Of a DNA stretch of 64,000 nt, positions 44,270 through 57,110 are shown piece by piece. The position numbers and the translations under genes were made by a program. Source of the DNA: Daucus carota subsp. sativus (taxonomy: Eukaryota > Streptophyta > Magnoliopsida > Apiales > Apiaceae); contig NC_030382.2 of NCBI RefSeq assembly GCF_001625215.2, positions 47,333,364 to 47,397,363 on the forward strand. The letters run 5' to 3'. The notes beneath the pieces were generated by a model, which was given only the letters and a program-made list of their open reading frames with translations, had not been told where the DNA came from and searched no databases. The stretch's first letter is position 1, and every line of letters starts with the position of its first letter.

Positions 44270-47200
44270 ATGGCGACAGAGCTTGAAGAATTAATCGACT
44301 TTCTTTCTTCTCCTTCTCCTCCTGTAAGTATCACTCTCTCTGTATCTGTACATGTATATGCACACTATATGGTGTTTAAGTTTCTCTTTAATAGGCCCAA
44401 TTTTTATGCAGTCCAAGAACTTGTTAATTCACTTTTGTTTTACTAAATACGTGTTTATCTTGTTAAATTGGAAATAATTACATCTGGGGTTCAAGTAATT
44501 AGCTGAAAGATTGAATCTTTTCTCTTGGTTAGTTTTTATGCTTGGACCTTGTTAGGGACTTAGGGTTGTTGTTTAATTTGGTTGGATTGGACACATTGGT
44601 TAGGTGAAAAAGGCAGCTGTTGATATAGTTCAGGGACTCACTGGCTCTGAAGATGGTTTGCAAGCGCTTGGCTCGTATTCGGATACTGTACTTCCGCCAT
44701 TGTCCCGCCTTTTAGGTGAAAAGAAGGTGATTATATATCTTGATATCCTCACATGTTACAGATGCAAGGAGTGCAAAATGAGTTAGAGAGTGTGCCTTCC
44801 CTTTAGTCCATTTAAGGTGTCCTATTTGTCATCTTTGAATAAGATTATCTATTTTTATTTGTGAACATGATAGTTCATTGTAGGAAATGATAGCATGACT
44901 AAAGGTACAATATTAAATATCATACTTAATAATGACAACATGTCAAAGTTTTTTGCTGTTGCTAACGGCACGATAAATTTCAGGAAGTTTCAGAACCAGC
45001 AGTGGAAGCACTTATTAATCTTTCCCAAAACTCAGACGTAGCTGAAAAGATGGTCAATATGGGTATGATTAAAATAGCCATGGAAATGCTATATAAGCAA
45101 GATTCTGAAATTAAAAAGTTCCTAGTCATGCTCCTTGTTAATCTTACACGTTTGGATGTTGGAATTGACGCGTTGCTTCAGGTACACTATAATGATTATT
45201 CATCAACACTGCTAATTTGAAGAACTAAAATAAGTATTCAGCACACTGTAGCATCATCCATTTTTTATGTTTATCAGAGTCCTAGCTTTTTGCAATACTT
45301 GAAAAGAATTTTGGCTACCAGATGCCATGACATTTGTATAGTAACAATACATATTACTAATTATTAGTACAAAATAGATCTTTTCTGTTTCCTTGAATTC
45401 AGTAACTTTCTTTTGGAAGTGTGCGGAACTGTTACTAATAAAAATTTGTGCATGCCTTCTAGTCTGGAGATGACAAGATGCACAGCCTGTATGTCATGAA
45501 ACTTGTGAGATCATTTTGTACATCGAATAGTGACCTAGATGGTGCGTGTTCATAATCTCCTGTTAAATATTCATTGTCTACTACTTTAAGTTCTTTATCA
45601 TATAGTATTCATACTTTCTTCTTGTTTTATTTCTTTCAAGTGTAGATTACTTTTAATGACATGGTAGGATTACTCACATAAAGTCTTTGAAAACACAAAT
45701 GCATGCTTGTGAACATAGAAGTGTAACTTTAATCCATTTGAAACCCTCATATTCCGTTTCTAAAGATGGAGTCGTCGGAGAGCTTCTAAATTTCACCCTT
45801 TGAGGCTTTTTTTTCTCTGTTTCCTTTGTTTAACCAGACGTCTCATATGATTTTAATACAATTACTCTGTCATTCTTCCCTTTGACGATCTATATCTAAG
45901 AAAATAATGATTACTTTCAGGATTCATCTTTCATCAGCGACTTTTCACTACTTTAGCAGACTTTACGGCGAGTTTTAAACAATATCTTTACACAACATAT
46001 TAAATTTACATCTATATTCCAAGAAGCATTTGGATTAACTGCACTGTGTTTTAAGCTGTGATTACAACTGTGTTTGGTCCTTGACTCGCCTGTTCTAATT
46101 TGTGTCAATCAGGTGATGCTTTTGAACATGCTGGTTCTATACTAGTAAATATTTCTAAAAGTGAAGCTGGGAGAAAGCTTTTATTGGACCCTAAGCGAGG
46201 GCTTCTTAAACAGATTCTTAGGCAGTTCGATTCTACTAGTGTACTGCGTAAAAAGGGGGTATGTATATCTTCTGTTAAAAGACCAATTATTCTGTATTTC
46301 AAGTTTTCAAATATCAAAGCTTTTTGGATTTCTCTTTTTAACGATAAAGTTGGAGTGACATAATCTGCCTAAGATTTTTTGTGTGCCTTATATCTACCAC
46401 TACTGTTGCGCCATGTAAATAGATAATAAAATAAATTCTGACACTACAGGCTTAGTTACTATAGATCAACTGTGTGTTGTTTTATATAAAATAACTAGTT
46501 GAGAAGCCGCGCGTTGCGGCGGCCTATAAAAATTATATTATTGATTTAATATTAATATTTGTAGAATATTAATCTGAAACAAAATTAGCATCTGAAACTT
46601 ACTTTCTATATACCCGAAACTGAAAAAGGTAGTTCTAATTTTTGATATTTTTCATCCAAAAACTCCAGAAAATTAGAAAAATCGAATGGATCGATGTGAG
46701 AGGCGCCACATACACGCCCCTCATTTCCCCTCATTTCTCCTTTTATATGTACAACTAGTGAATAAAACCGCGCTTCGCGGCGGCGTTATGAATTTTTAAT
46801 AAATTTAGACAAAAAAATTGTTTTAGCTACTTTCTCGTCAAACATAATACTAATAGAAAATTTATTATTATTTAGATAAAAATTAATTTGGGCCTCCCTC
46901 CCCTTAAACACAATACTAATAAAGAATTTTTTTTATAAATTTTGATACGAAATAATAGTATAATTGCATAAAAGTTATTTTGAGTCGTGTTCTCGTTAAA
47001 CATATCATTAATAAAAATATTATAATTAATTCTAAATTGTACTTGTCTATAATTTTTAGATGTTGATTTTATTTTCTTATTCAAAATTTAAGAAAATTAT
47101 TTTTAGACCATTTTCCCACCTCTTGCCAGCATCATATATTGTGGTTAACTGCTTGTTTTATCTTTTCTTGTCCAAAGAATTTATGTAATCACGTTATTCA

Positions 47201-49889
47201 GTTTTCTCCGAAACGGCTAACATGGATCCGTCTTGCAAAAAGAATCGTATTATTTTTATGATTTCTAAATTAATATGAAAAAGAAATCTTTTTAATAGAT
47301 TCTAGAGTATTACCTTTAGAATCCGATAAGAAAAAAATTATATTATCTTTAGAAGTCTTAATCCTTATAATTTTGAATTATAATTATATTTTTTTAATCC
47401 AAAATTTAAAAAAAATTAGAAAACTGAATTGAACAATTACAGAGACACGCAACAATTATAGAGACGCCGCCCATATGTGAAACGGGAAGAATAGCCAGCT
47501 GAAATGGACGTCGATTATAGCATTCGGGAAGCCAACCGTGTCGTATGCGGAGTCGCAGTAAGCGCAATGAATGGCAGCTTATTGTGTGAAGTTATGAGGA
47601 TGTTCATTAGGCAGAGATCTTATAATCTTTAAGGCTTTATTATACTTTTCCACGTACTTTGATAATTTGTATATTGATGTATAAATAAAAAATAAGAATT
47701 GTATTACTTTTAATTATTTATGATTTCTAAATAAGAAAAAAAATTGTAATACTTGAATCTCTTTTCTAGATTCTAGAGTATTACTTTTAGAAACCAATAA
47801 GAAAAGAATTGTATTATTTTTAGAACTGTATTACCTGATTTTTTTAATTATAACTATATTTTCCCTCCGAAATTTAAGGAAAATCAGAAGACTGAATCGA
47901 GTAATTCTGGAGACGCCCGCATCCTCCTTTATATATATATATATTGAAGAGACCCGTGTGCTACTTTTTTCCATAATTAAATAATCTGAAACAAAATCAG
48001 ATTAAAATTTTCAAGCTACTATATTTCATAAATAATTTGAAACAAAATCAGATTCTGAAACTTGCTTTTAATATACCCGAAACTAAAAAAGGTAGTTCAA
48101 ATTTTTGATATTTTTCATCCAAAAATTCCAAAAAATTAGAAAAATAGAATGGAGCGATGTGAGAGGCGCCACATACACGCCAGAGACAGGTAGGGTTGTG
48201 GTATTGAGAGGGAGGAGGTTGTGTTTAGATGATCCAAAACCCTACAATCTATAGGGGTATTTATAGGTGCAGAGAGACTTGTGTGTTACTCTTTCCCATA
48301 ATTAAATAATCTAAAACAAAATCAGATTAAAATTTTAAGCTACTATATTCCATAAATAATATGAAACAAAATCAGATTCTGAAACTTGCTTTTAATATAC
48401 CCGAAACTAAAAAAGGTAGTTCTATTTTTTGATATTTTCCATCCAAAAATTCCAGAAAATTAGAAAAATAGAACGGAGTGATGTGAGAGGCGCCACATAC
48501 ACGCCCCTCGCTTCTCCTTTATATAAGTATATTGATTTAATCACAAGTATTTGGAGATCTAGGCCTCTTTAAGAAAAGTATTTGGAGATCTAGAAGTATG
48601 ACAATACATGATTTGCCATCTTGGGTAATCACTAAACCAAACAGAGCCTAACGCTTATTTTGTCTTGTGGATTCTCTTACTTGTAGGTGTTGGGAACTGT
48701 TCGCAACTGCTGCTTTGAAGCTGAGAGTCAGTTACAGAATTTACTTTTGGTATCTGAATTTTTATGGCCAACCCTACTTCTTCCAGTTGCCGGAAAGAAG
48801 GTACATTTTCTATTTCTAGGTAACAAAACATTGAGAGACCAATTCCAACTATTTATAGCCACATCTAGAGCCGTACTGACACCAATCCTAAACAGATATA
48901 AACCACATTTAGTTCTTAAATGATTGCTTCAAAGTTTTTCTTCCAGGCAGATGTTTGCATTGCAAATCCTAAACTAATATGGATTCAGAATACTGTAAAC
49001 ATATTGTTCCACTTTCCACCCTTAACTCTCCAGACACTACACATATACCCCAGTTCTTTTCATACTTTCTTAGTTGAAGGTTCGTTAATCTGATGATGCT
49101 GGCAGGTTTACAGTGAACAAGATACATCTAAAATGCCCCTTGAACTTGGGAGCACCCTCCTTATCGAGCGTGAATCAGTCGATGACCCTGAAATTCGTGT
49201 TGAAGCACTTGAAGCTATATATTTGATTGCAGTACAGGTAGTTTAAGGGTGTATACTTTGTTTCCTACTTATTGGTGTTGCCTAGTGGTTTGTTACTCCG
49301 ATTTATTGGTGTTATTTAGTGGTTTCTGTTCAATGTGTCAGTTCGAAGTTCTAATTTTAAATTTCTCTAGCGTTATATAACATTAATAAGCCTTTATAAA
49401 TGATGTGCAACGTGATGTTTTATATTTTTCTGCTTTCGTGCAGCACATTTGAAGTGTGTGTGTGTGTGTGTGTATACGTATGTATGCATGTATTCATTGT
49501 CTTAGTGAATTCTTTGAGGAATTTAATAGATGCGTACATAATAACATACTGCATACCTAAATAGAGAAACATAGTGGGTCGTTGATGCCTTACTCCCAGT
49601 AATTAAAACTCACATACTTCCTCAGGATGGGGGCCGAAGGGCTTTATGGTCAGTTAATGGACCTCGGATACTTCAAGTCGGGTACGAAGATGAGGAAAAT
49701 TCGAAAGTAATGGAAGCTTATGAACGAGTTGGCTCTTTGGTACTGTTATATATCCTTTTATGCTTTTCTATTTTGTAGTTCTGGTTTACCTTTCATCAAT
49801 TCAACTGCTAAATATGTATAAACTTCTTGCTGGTTTAACAGCTGGTCGAGGGCAGCGACATCGAGGATACAACCATAAAAGCATCATAG
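44270..49889 (+). CDS. HGH1: HGH1 homologue, armadillo-fold eEF2 chaperone
   Basis: Nine exons: 44270-44323, 44604-44726, 44984-45181, 45463-45541, 46113-46258, 48687-48800, 49106-49237, 49626-49739, 49842-49889; every border is GT/AG and the phases fit, giving 335 residues. The protein is a conserved armadillo-repeat factor (former DUF383/DUF384); in yeast Hgh1 helps the chaperonin TRiC and Hsp90 fold elongation factor 2 in the cytosol. Recognisable blocks: [67 protein letters not shown], and near the end [15 protein letters not shown]. The reading frame past exon 8 stays open briefly into intron, so the last small exon was chosen to fit the family ending. Intron 5 carries a Helitron cluster. 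Confidence 0.93.
46495..48535 (-). mobile_element. Composite Helitron cluster in HGH1 intron 5
   Basis: The outer ends match the Helitron at 2556: plus-strand ctag with a GC hairpin at 46495 and atataagtatattga at 48521-48535, followed by T. Inside are pieces in tandem: a short 3'-end copy (46495 to about 46753), a different Helitron (46755-47947, separate entry), and two partial copies of the first family's 5' half (about 47950-48180 and 48182-48535). Both repeat aaacaaaatcagatt and gaggcgccacatacacg. All share the minus orientation. No Rep/helicase. The cluster makes up most of the 2,428-base intron and leaves both splice sites intact. Confidence 0.8.
46755..47947 (-). mobile_element. Second Helitron family, nested in the cluster
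   Basis: Minus-strand 3' end: hairpin CCGCGAAGCGCGG then TTTTATTCACTAG (plus ctag at 46755-46758). Minus-strand 5' end: TCAATATATATATATATAAA at 47947. The base before the 5' end is T rather than A, so the left-hand junction may be altered. The 1,193 bp between differ from the neighbouring family and are non-coding. Confidence 0.7.
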
Positions 49890-51100
49890 ATTTTCCAAGT
49901 TATTACTGCCTACTCAGAGTGGGAATCCTTCGCAATGCTAGGAGAGTGGAACTTGTGACTGTTCAGTATTCAGCCCTGCAGTGTGCAAAAACTTGTCCTG
50001 AGCGCCATAGTATTAGGGAATTGGGCTTGAACAATAGTTAGGTTCATTTCGATAAAATTTTGCCATGATAATCCTCATATGAATTTGTTTTATACGGTAT
50101 GATTATGAAACTGTCAGAACTAGTGTATTGGTTTAGAATGTTCATATTCTGGAGACAGAGATAATGATGTTACAAATTGGGATTGTAACATGTGGTTTAG
50201 TTTGCTGGGCATGCCTATGTCCATGTTTACAGCATAAAAGAAGAGCTATTCTGGACTCCATGTTAAATTGAATATGAAATCGAATGTGGCGGTTTTAATT
50301 TTTGGTATTTTAATTGTATTCTATTGCTTGTAAAAGTGGGATTCGTATAGGAACATGCTCAATGGCCTGAGATTATAACTAACCTTATTATAAAATTAGG
50401 GATATTTTTCTGAAGAGTGGGTTTTGTATTTACGAATTTACTTCTAAATTCTTACTCAAATATTGTCGGAAGATCCTTGGTCAGCCTTAGGCCTATTATT
50501 CTCGAACACAAGTGCAGATGTATGCCAAGGAAGCATCAACTTTTACCGAATAAATGTGAAATAAAATGAAAAATAGGTTAAATGATAACATCAAAATAAT
50601 GGATAATATTAATCAAGATGTTTTGACCACATACCTAGAATTAATATTTATAAATAAAAATATGATTTATTTTTATTCAGAAAAGAAAATTTCTTTACAC
50701 TTTCCTTTTTTGGATGTCCCATCCAATTCTTTACATTTCAAAATTTACCCAAAATAGTCAATGGGTCCCACCACTTCTTCACTTTTCTTTCCTTTTCACA
50801 CTACTTTTACTCCACTATCTTTTTTTTATACATTAAAAATCAATGGGTCCCGCCACTTCACCCACTTTTCTTTCTCTTTTCCCCTACTTTATACATATTT
50901 CTTAACCTCCGTGCCCAACCCAAACGATAAGAAATGGGAGGGACGGAGGGAGTAACACATTAACGAAATAAATTAAACATGTCTAAATGATAAAAAAAAA
51001 CATTAATAGTTAATTTAAAATAAATAAAATAAAAAGAAAATATTTAGTTTAAATGAAAAAGTTTAACCGCTGGCATAAACTTTTAATTTAATCAGTGTGA
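49890..51100. other. HGH1 3' UTR and spacer before ORC6
   Basis: The first 400-500 bases are probably 3' UTR. From about 50690 to 50952 lies a degraded Stowaway-like element: the right end gggagggacggagggag with TA at 50953-50954 is clear, the left end is poorly preserved, and the middle repeats a block beginning caatgggtcccaccacttc and caatgggtcccgccacttc about 80 bases apart. No gene. Confidence 0.5.
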
Positions 51101-51130
51101 GTTTGGGCGGCAATAGACGATGGCAGGGGA

Positions 51131-51139
51131 GGCGCGAAA
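51131..51139 (-). promoter_or_regulatory. E2F-binding site before ORC6
   Basis: Plus ggcgcgaaa, minus TTTCGCGCC, a perfect canonical E2F site 153 bases before the ORC6 ATG. ORC genes are known E2F targets in plants. It would tie expression to the G1/S transition; function here is inferred. Confidence 0.75.
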
Positions 51140-51203
51140 TGAAAATCCAAAACTCCCCCAAAATATCGCAAATTGCAATGGCGCCATTGATTCTCACGCT
51201 TTG

Positions 51204-51213
51204 TATATAAATA
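51204..51213 (+). promoter_or_regulatory. Possible TATA box of ORC6
   Basis: The word tatataaata lies 79 bases before the ATG and 65 bases after the E2F site. The surrounding DNA is AT-rich, so the call is moderate. Confidence 0.45.
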
Positions 51214-51291
51214 TATATACATGATAATAAGCATTCTACAGGCCTTCTTCAACTCCTGCTGAATCAACAGCAGCAACTAACATCAATCGCA

Positions 51292-53845
51292 ATGGATCTA
51301 TCAGATTTGGCTAACAAATTAGGCTTCACTCCCTCCGATTCCAAGCGATTAGTTCGCAAAGCCGCCGAGCTCCGCCGCCTCGCCGACATCCAATTCAACT
51401 CTTCCGTCATCGGCGTTGTATGTCGTTATCTGCATATTCTCTCTCATTTTGCTATTTTTAGTTTCATTTATAATTTAATTATTAATTTTTAAATATTTTC
51501 CAGGGGGAGACTTGTAAAGCTATTATCTGTTTAGAAATTGCCGCGACTAGGTACTATATCTTGTGCATTTTCAATTCAATTTTGATTGTAATCGTATATG
51601 TTGAATACTGATTGAGTTGGGACTGATATTAATTCTAGTGCGCAAGTCATTTTCGATAGAAAGACTGCTATTAAGTTGAGTGGAATGTCCGAAAAGGCTT
51701 ATACTCGGTCGCTCATTGCTATGCAGAATGGTCTCGGTGTCAAGTTAGTACTCTATACTTTTCGAGTCTTGCTTGTTTTTCATTGAAATTTTGTGAACAT
51801 GTATCTAAATTGTTGTGAATGTTTGATTGGATGTGTGTGTTATAGGAATAAGCTTGATGTTCGTGAGCTGGGGATTCAATTTGGATGTATTAGGCTTATT
51901 CCGCTTGTTCAGAAGGCTTTATCTCTGTATGTTATGATTTTTTAATTCCCTAATATTAGCATTGCTTCCCTTTGATTTGTTATTGTCGTCAAATTTAGTG
52001 GTTAAATGCTAATGAATTGTTCTTTTGTTTTGTCTTTTAGATATAGAGATCGGTTCCTTGCTGCTCTACCAGCTTCACGCAGGGCAAGTGCTGATAGCAC
52101 ACGCCCTGTGTTTACTGCAGCGGCATTCTATCTATGCGCTAAAAAACACAAGGTATGCTAATTTACATTATTATTAGTCAGTGATGGGATTATTGAGGTA
52201 CATAGATGGAGTGTTATGAACACATGATGTTGACTGGCTCTCTCTTTTGCTGACAGCTTAAGGTTGACAAAATTAAGTTGATTGAACTTTGTGGAACCTC
52301 CGAGGATGAATTCAACAGTGTAAGCAACACCTCTTTAATTTCAGAACCTAGTGTGAAGGTGTAATTTGTGTTGTAAGTTGTGACCACAGCCTAGTGCCTT
52401 GCCTTTGTTAATTTATTGGAAACCATATTTCAGGTCTCTACCTCCATGAAGGATCTATGCTTTGATCAGTTCGGAATTACAAAGGAGAAAACAGATGCAA
52501 AAAAGGTGAAAGGGAATCGAGGTAATTGTCTTGCATTTAATATACCTATTTCACTCTCAGAGGGTTGATTTATTTGTATCAACTTGGTAGTAAATTCAGC
52601 ATCTTGAAATTACTCATTTGTGCAGATCTTCTTGATGAATTACCTGAGAAAAGGAGAATTGAGGATGGGGGCTATTTATCTGATGATGAAGATGAGGTAA
52701 TTACAATGCACATGCATATAGTTTTCTGTGTATAGAAATTAGCAAAAAAAGAAGAGATATTACTATTCACAGCATGGTGCTGGTATTATCATTCTTAATG
52801 CTTAGTAAGTGTCTCCAAATTGTCTATTACTGTTTGTTTTGGCTTGATTACAGTACATAAATTTCAGTTGTTCTAATATATGAATTACATTTATGCTAGA
52901 AATAGTCATTCTAAATTTGTGCTAGAAATCCTCACTCGTGAAAATTTTGCTTGGATCATTTATTATAGAACATGAGACTTCAATTGGTCATTTAACAACT
53001 TGGATTATTGGGTGTAATCGTTCATAAAATTATTTCATGTGATTCTTTTTACCAATGGTTAGAACAGGTTTTCAACATATATTGTTTACCAGTACTCTTT
53101 CGCTTCTGTTTGTCTCTGCATGTTTTAAGCATTCAAATTCAATATCTCTTGCTCCGTCTGTCTATTTTTATTTTCAATGCCAATCACCACAATCAGGTGA
53201 TAGTATCTGCATACTTGCAATAAGCCAATAACCATGCTGCCTTCTGAATGCATAATAACTGAGAAGCATTTTTACTGTCTTCATGTATCTGCAAGCTGTT
53301 TTATAAGGAGTTAAATGTAGTTAAATCTTGTTTAATTTCAGTATTCTTGGCCTATAAAATTCACTTAATGTTGTGTGTGCCGTCCACGGTCCACCTAATT
53401 GGTGCAATTTTAGGCGGACTTTGTAAAACATTGTGATCCCATTTCCTGATTTTAAGCTAGTTCTCACTTGTTTTGCGTAGTAATCATGTAAAATTATAAA
53501 ATGAAGCTTCTTTTTCCCTTGAAGCTTAAAGTAAATTTCTTGTGAGTTTGCCAGTGAGTCTGATCTTGTGATTTCTGCAGCCTTCATTGTACAAAAAGCG
53601 TAAGCGTATGGATGAGCATGCTTACAAAGAATGGAAATCAACAGTTATGGAATCAAACAACAAGAACAAGGAAACAGGTAATGAGGGTCTCTCTGTTGCA
53701 TGTTTTTTCTGCAACTCCTAACTCAAAAGACTATAACGGCTTACTAAAGATGTAATTAATGTCTGCAGTTTCTGCCAAGCGCACCAAGCAAGCTCAACTC
53801 AATTTTCCAAAGTTGGTTCCTGAAACTAAGGTGGAGGCTGTGTGA
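51292..53845 (+). CDS. ORC6: Origin recognition complex subunit 6
   Basis: Ten exons: 51292-51417, 51504-51550, 51639-51743, 51846-51926, 52041-52152, 52257-52319, 52434-52521, 52626-52696, 53581-53677, 53769-53845; phases agree and the product is 288 residues, near Arabidopsis ORC6. ORC6 is the smallest subunit of the nuclear complex that marks replication origins and loads MCM helicase. It has two TFIIB-like helical domains: residues 1-95 (MDLSDLANKLGFTPSD, CKAIICLEIAATS) and about 96-190 (LDVRELGIQFGCIRLIP, RPVFTAAAFYLCAKKHK, LIELCGTSEDEF). A charged tail (KKRKRMDEHAYKEWKSTVM) and a C-terminal KRTKQAQLNFPKLVPETKVEAV follow. The tail word QAQLNF resembles a PIP-box-like motif but is not a clean match. 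An E2F site precedes the gene. Confidence 0.95.
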
Positions 53846-55645
53846 ATTGCATTCATTTTACCAACCTTATTTTGGTACTTGGTGTAAAACATTTTGAAAA
53901 AAAATGACAAGGGGTGGGAGGGTGGAGGTATTCATAAATGATAAACAGCTATATCAGGACATTTGCAAGCAGATTTTGTAGGCAATTATCAAAATCTTCA
54001 TTTGGAAGTATAATTAAATGGTCTTGAGTGCACGTGAGAAACTATCTGTGGCTAGTAGTTGCTGTGCAGAATGAAATTATATGTATTTCTCAGTTTGTAA
54101 ATAATGTTTATTATACATGTCTCTTGTTCATGGACATTGTATCTACTTTACATATTCATCACTAGAGCATATTGATGAAACAAAAACAAATATAACAAAG
54201 AATCCACAATAATTTGATCTAAACAGAGAATTGTTCAATCAATAGAGTACATTCTCAAAATCACCATCTACTTGTCCCTTAGAGCAAGTCCAATAGGTTA
54301 CCTATATGATGTCCTAAATTCACATTTAGGTAATGTGTCAAAAAAATTGCACTCCAACACTATCCTAGTGTTATCTTAAATCACTAGCACAATTCCTAGA
54401 TACAATTGGCGATTTGGCGTTATGAAGTTCAATATTAACAGATATGGATACTACCAATATCCGTTTTATTTTGGATACAAATAACAACAACATTATTTCG
54501 AATAGGAAAACAAATATTTTGAACGGATATCGAATTTATTTGAGTGAGAGTTATTACCTGCTAGTAATGTGTAATGTGGGTTATATGCTCTACAAAAAAA
54601 TAAATCATAATTTAGACATAAGTTAAAGAACTCAAAAATTGGAATAAAAATATGTGGGTGTTTGGCTGCTCTACTTACGGGCTTAAAAGTGATATAAGCC
54701 CCCTTGCACTGTTTGATGCATGTTTGACAAATTAGTTGAAGTACTTAATTCTCGTGCAAAAAGCTCACAAAAAAAGTTACTAAACGTAGCTTTTTATGAG
54801 CCTCGGCTTCTTGCTTCTTTCCAATCTGCGGTAAATGAACCTGCACACTGTAAGTCTGTGACTGTGACCATATATCAGAGAGAATATCACACAAAAACTA
54901 ATTAATTGATGACTCAGAGTAGATTTACTATAATATTATTTAGTTATTAATTTTTTCTTTTAATGCAGAGTTTAAAATTTTGTATTTGTAAAATATTTCA
55001 TGTATTAATAATAAAAAGTCTTATATTATTATAATATATTTTTAAAAGAAACTAATAATTATATTATAAAATTATGAAATTATACCAACTTATAAGTTAA
55101 GTTATCCAAACGCCTAAAAGACTTATAAGTCATCCAAACACTTATAATAGCTTAAAAGTCCAAACTAACTTCTCACTTCTAATCAATTTCTTTATTTTAA
55201 GCAATAAGTCACTTTTTTTAAGTCCAGCCAAACGGCCCAATATGGGTCTGAAGTTCTGAACACTTCTAAAGTTTACCTAAACATGTTAAACCAGATGATG
55301 AAAACATGTTGAGCAAAATAGTCAATGAAAGTAAAGCGAGGCTAAAATTAATGTAGCCTAACCAAAGATGATGAAGACTTTAACAATAGGTGTGCATGGG
55401 GACTGGGGAGTAATGTCAATACAATGACACGTGAAAAGAGAAGGCATCGGCTTAGTAGTTTGGGTTTGAATCAAATAAGGAAAGTTATGACTACTAAAGC
55501 TTTGCACGAATGGGTTGCGAAAACCCAGGAAACTAAGGAACATATCATGGACATGAGACCAGCTTTCACACACTCACTTTTGCCCTGGTGTTAGTGCCCG
55601 ATGCTCCAGTTTTGACCAATGCAGGATCAGTGCTGCTATAGTAAG
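53846..55645. other. Spacer between ORC6 and the NAC gene, left part
   Basis: Begins with the ORC6 3' UTR. A partial Tourist-like MITE (left end gagcaagtccaatagg at 54282, after tta; no matching right end) and a hAT-like MITE (separate entry) follow. I see no gene; the open frame at 55358-55573 on the minus strand lacks support. Confidence 0.45.
54657..55238. mobile_element. hAT-like MITE
   Basis: Ends ggtgtttggctg and cagccaaacggccc are inverted. Flanking 8-base words aatatgtg (54649-54656) and aatatggg (55239-55246) differ at one position, which fits hAT. The inside repeats aacttataag/cttataagt words also seen near 7.2 and 0.8 kb. 582 bp, no transposase. Confidence 0.6.
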
Positions 55646-55647
55646 TA

Positions 55648-55940
55648 CTCCCTCCTTCCCATTTTAATTGTCCACTTTGCTCAAATCACACATATTAAGA
55701 AAAAGTAAATATGATATGTTGTCATCATTGTTATGCATTAATTATACAAAAACACTACTAAATTTTCATTCATTTTGTTAAAAGTCAACATAGTTTGCAT
55801 TGTAAATCATGAAAATTGTACATGCTAATAAATGTTAACATTGAAACTTGTATAAAATTGTATTGGACAAAGAAGTAGGACAAATAATATGAGAAATTTT
55901 TTTTTTTGCAAAGTGGACTATTAAAATGGGAAGGAGGGAG
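55648..55940. mobile_element. Stowaway MITE
   Basis: Ends ctccctccttcccatttta and taaaatgggaaggagggag are almost perfect inverted repeats, with TA at 55646-55647 and 55941-55942. The next arm words also pair (gtccactttgc / gcaaagtggac). 293 bp; the best-preserved MITE in the window by its ends. Confidence 0.92.
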
Positions 55941-55942
55941 TA

Positions 55943-57110
55943 GTATACTACTTTGCTTAATTGCTTGTTCTCACTTCTCATCAATCAAGAAATGGCTAGA
56001 ACTCGAATTTAGTATTAGTCCAGTACTGTTTCCATGTGTGCTCGAAATTAAATGAGGAACTGAGGATACCCATGTTCTTGTTTTCCAAAAGTATCACATG
56101 TTTTTTTAAAGTCGTAATCAGGACACAAGACTTCCGCTGTCAGAAGGGAGAAAAAGTTCCGCAGTGAAGCTAAGGGGTCAGGATAATTAGTTTCCTAAAA
56201 ATGTTCATATTGGCAAGATATCGGACACACACATGACACATAAATATATAACCTGCAAAATTACAATATTCATGAAGAAGGGCATCTGAATAATACATGA
56301 TACAGTTTGCCTGACAGGTCAGTGGAATAGAAGCTACCTGGAATGGAATATGAATGAGATTTTTGGATCCTAATCAGAGACTTAACTTGGCAATTGTTTA
56401 TAAAAATAAACTTGAAAGGTCAGTCCTCAGTTTATTATTTTAATACCATTGGAATTTGACAGTTGAATTTAATTTTGAGCTTTTAACCTTGGAAGTTGGT
56501 TTAACTTCAAGTTTCCAAGTAAGAATTCAAACCAATGTCTATAAACAATTGCTACACATATTTGGAAGTGTGCATTGTCTTGACATGCAAATGCATGAAT
56601 ATAAAACTACCATGACATTAATCAAATCATAATCCCCATAAATAAGTAGTACTTGTTGAGATTCCTCATTTTGGACTACTTAAATTTCACATGAAAGTAA
56701 TATGACTGAAATATACAAGTCTATGTTAGGAATTCATTTGATTTGACTTATAAATTAGGGTATCTTGGCATCTGCAGTTATTTAAGAGGCCTAATTAAGT
56801 TTTTCTCTATATGTGAAATTACGCGATTTTCGCACAAACAAGCTCCATTAAAGTCACCTGAAACGACGGCTGATCCTTAGGAGGCAGACCCTTTATTATG
56901 AAGCATAGAATCACACTTTCATATTGAGTGAACTCTTTACCACATACTTGTGTTCTTAACTTCATCTGTGTTCTGTGTGCATGTTTCTAGGTGACTTCAA
57001 GTACACTTAAAAGCTTCTTTTTGATTATTCTGATTGCTTTTGTTTGTAAAAACTTAAAAGTGGAGGTGATTTGAGTTTTAGATCTTATTACATCCAACTG
57101 AAAAAATAGC
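55943..57110. other. NAC gene promoter region
   Basis: No gene or mobile element recognised. The final 200 bases are probably the 5' UTR. Confidence 0.45.
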
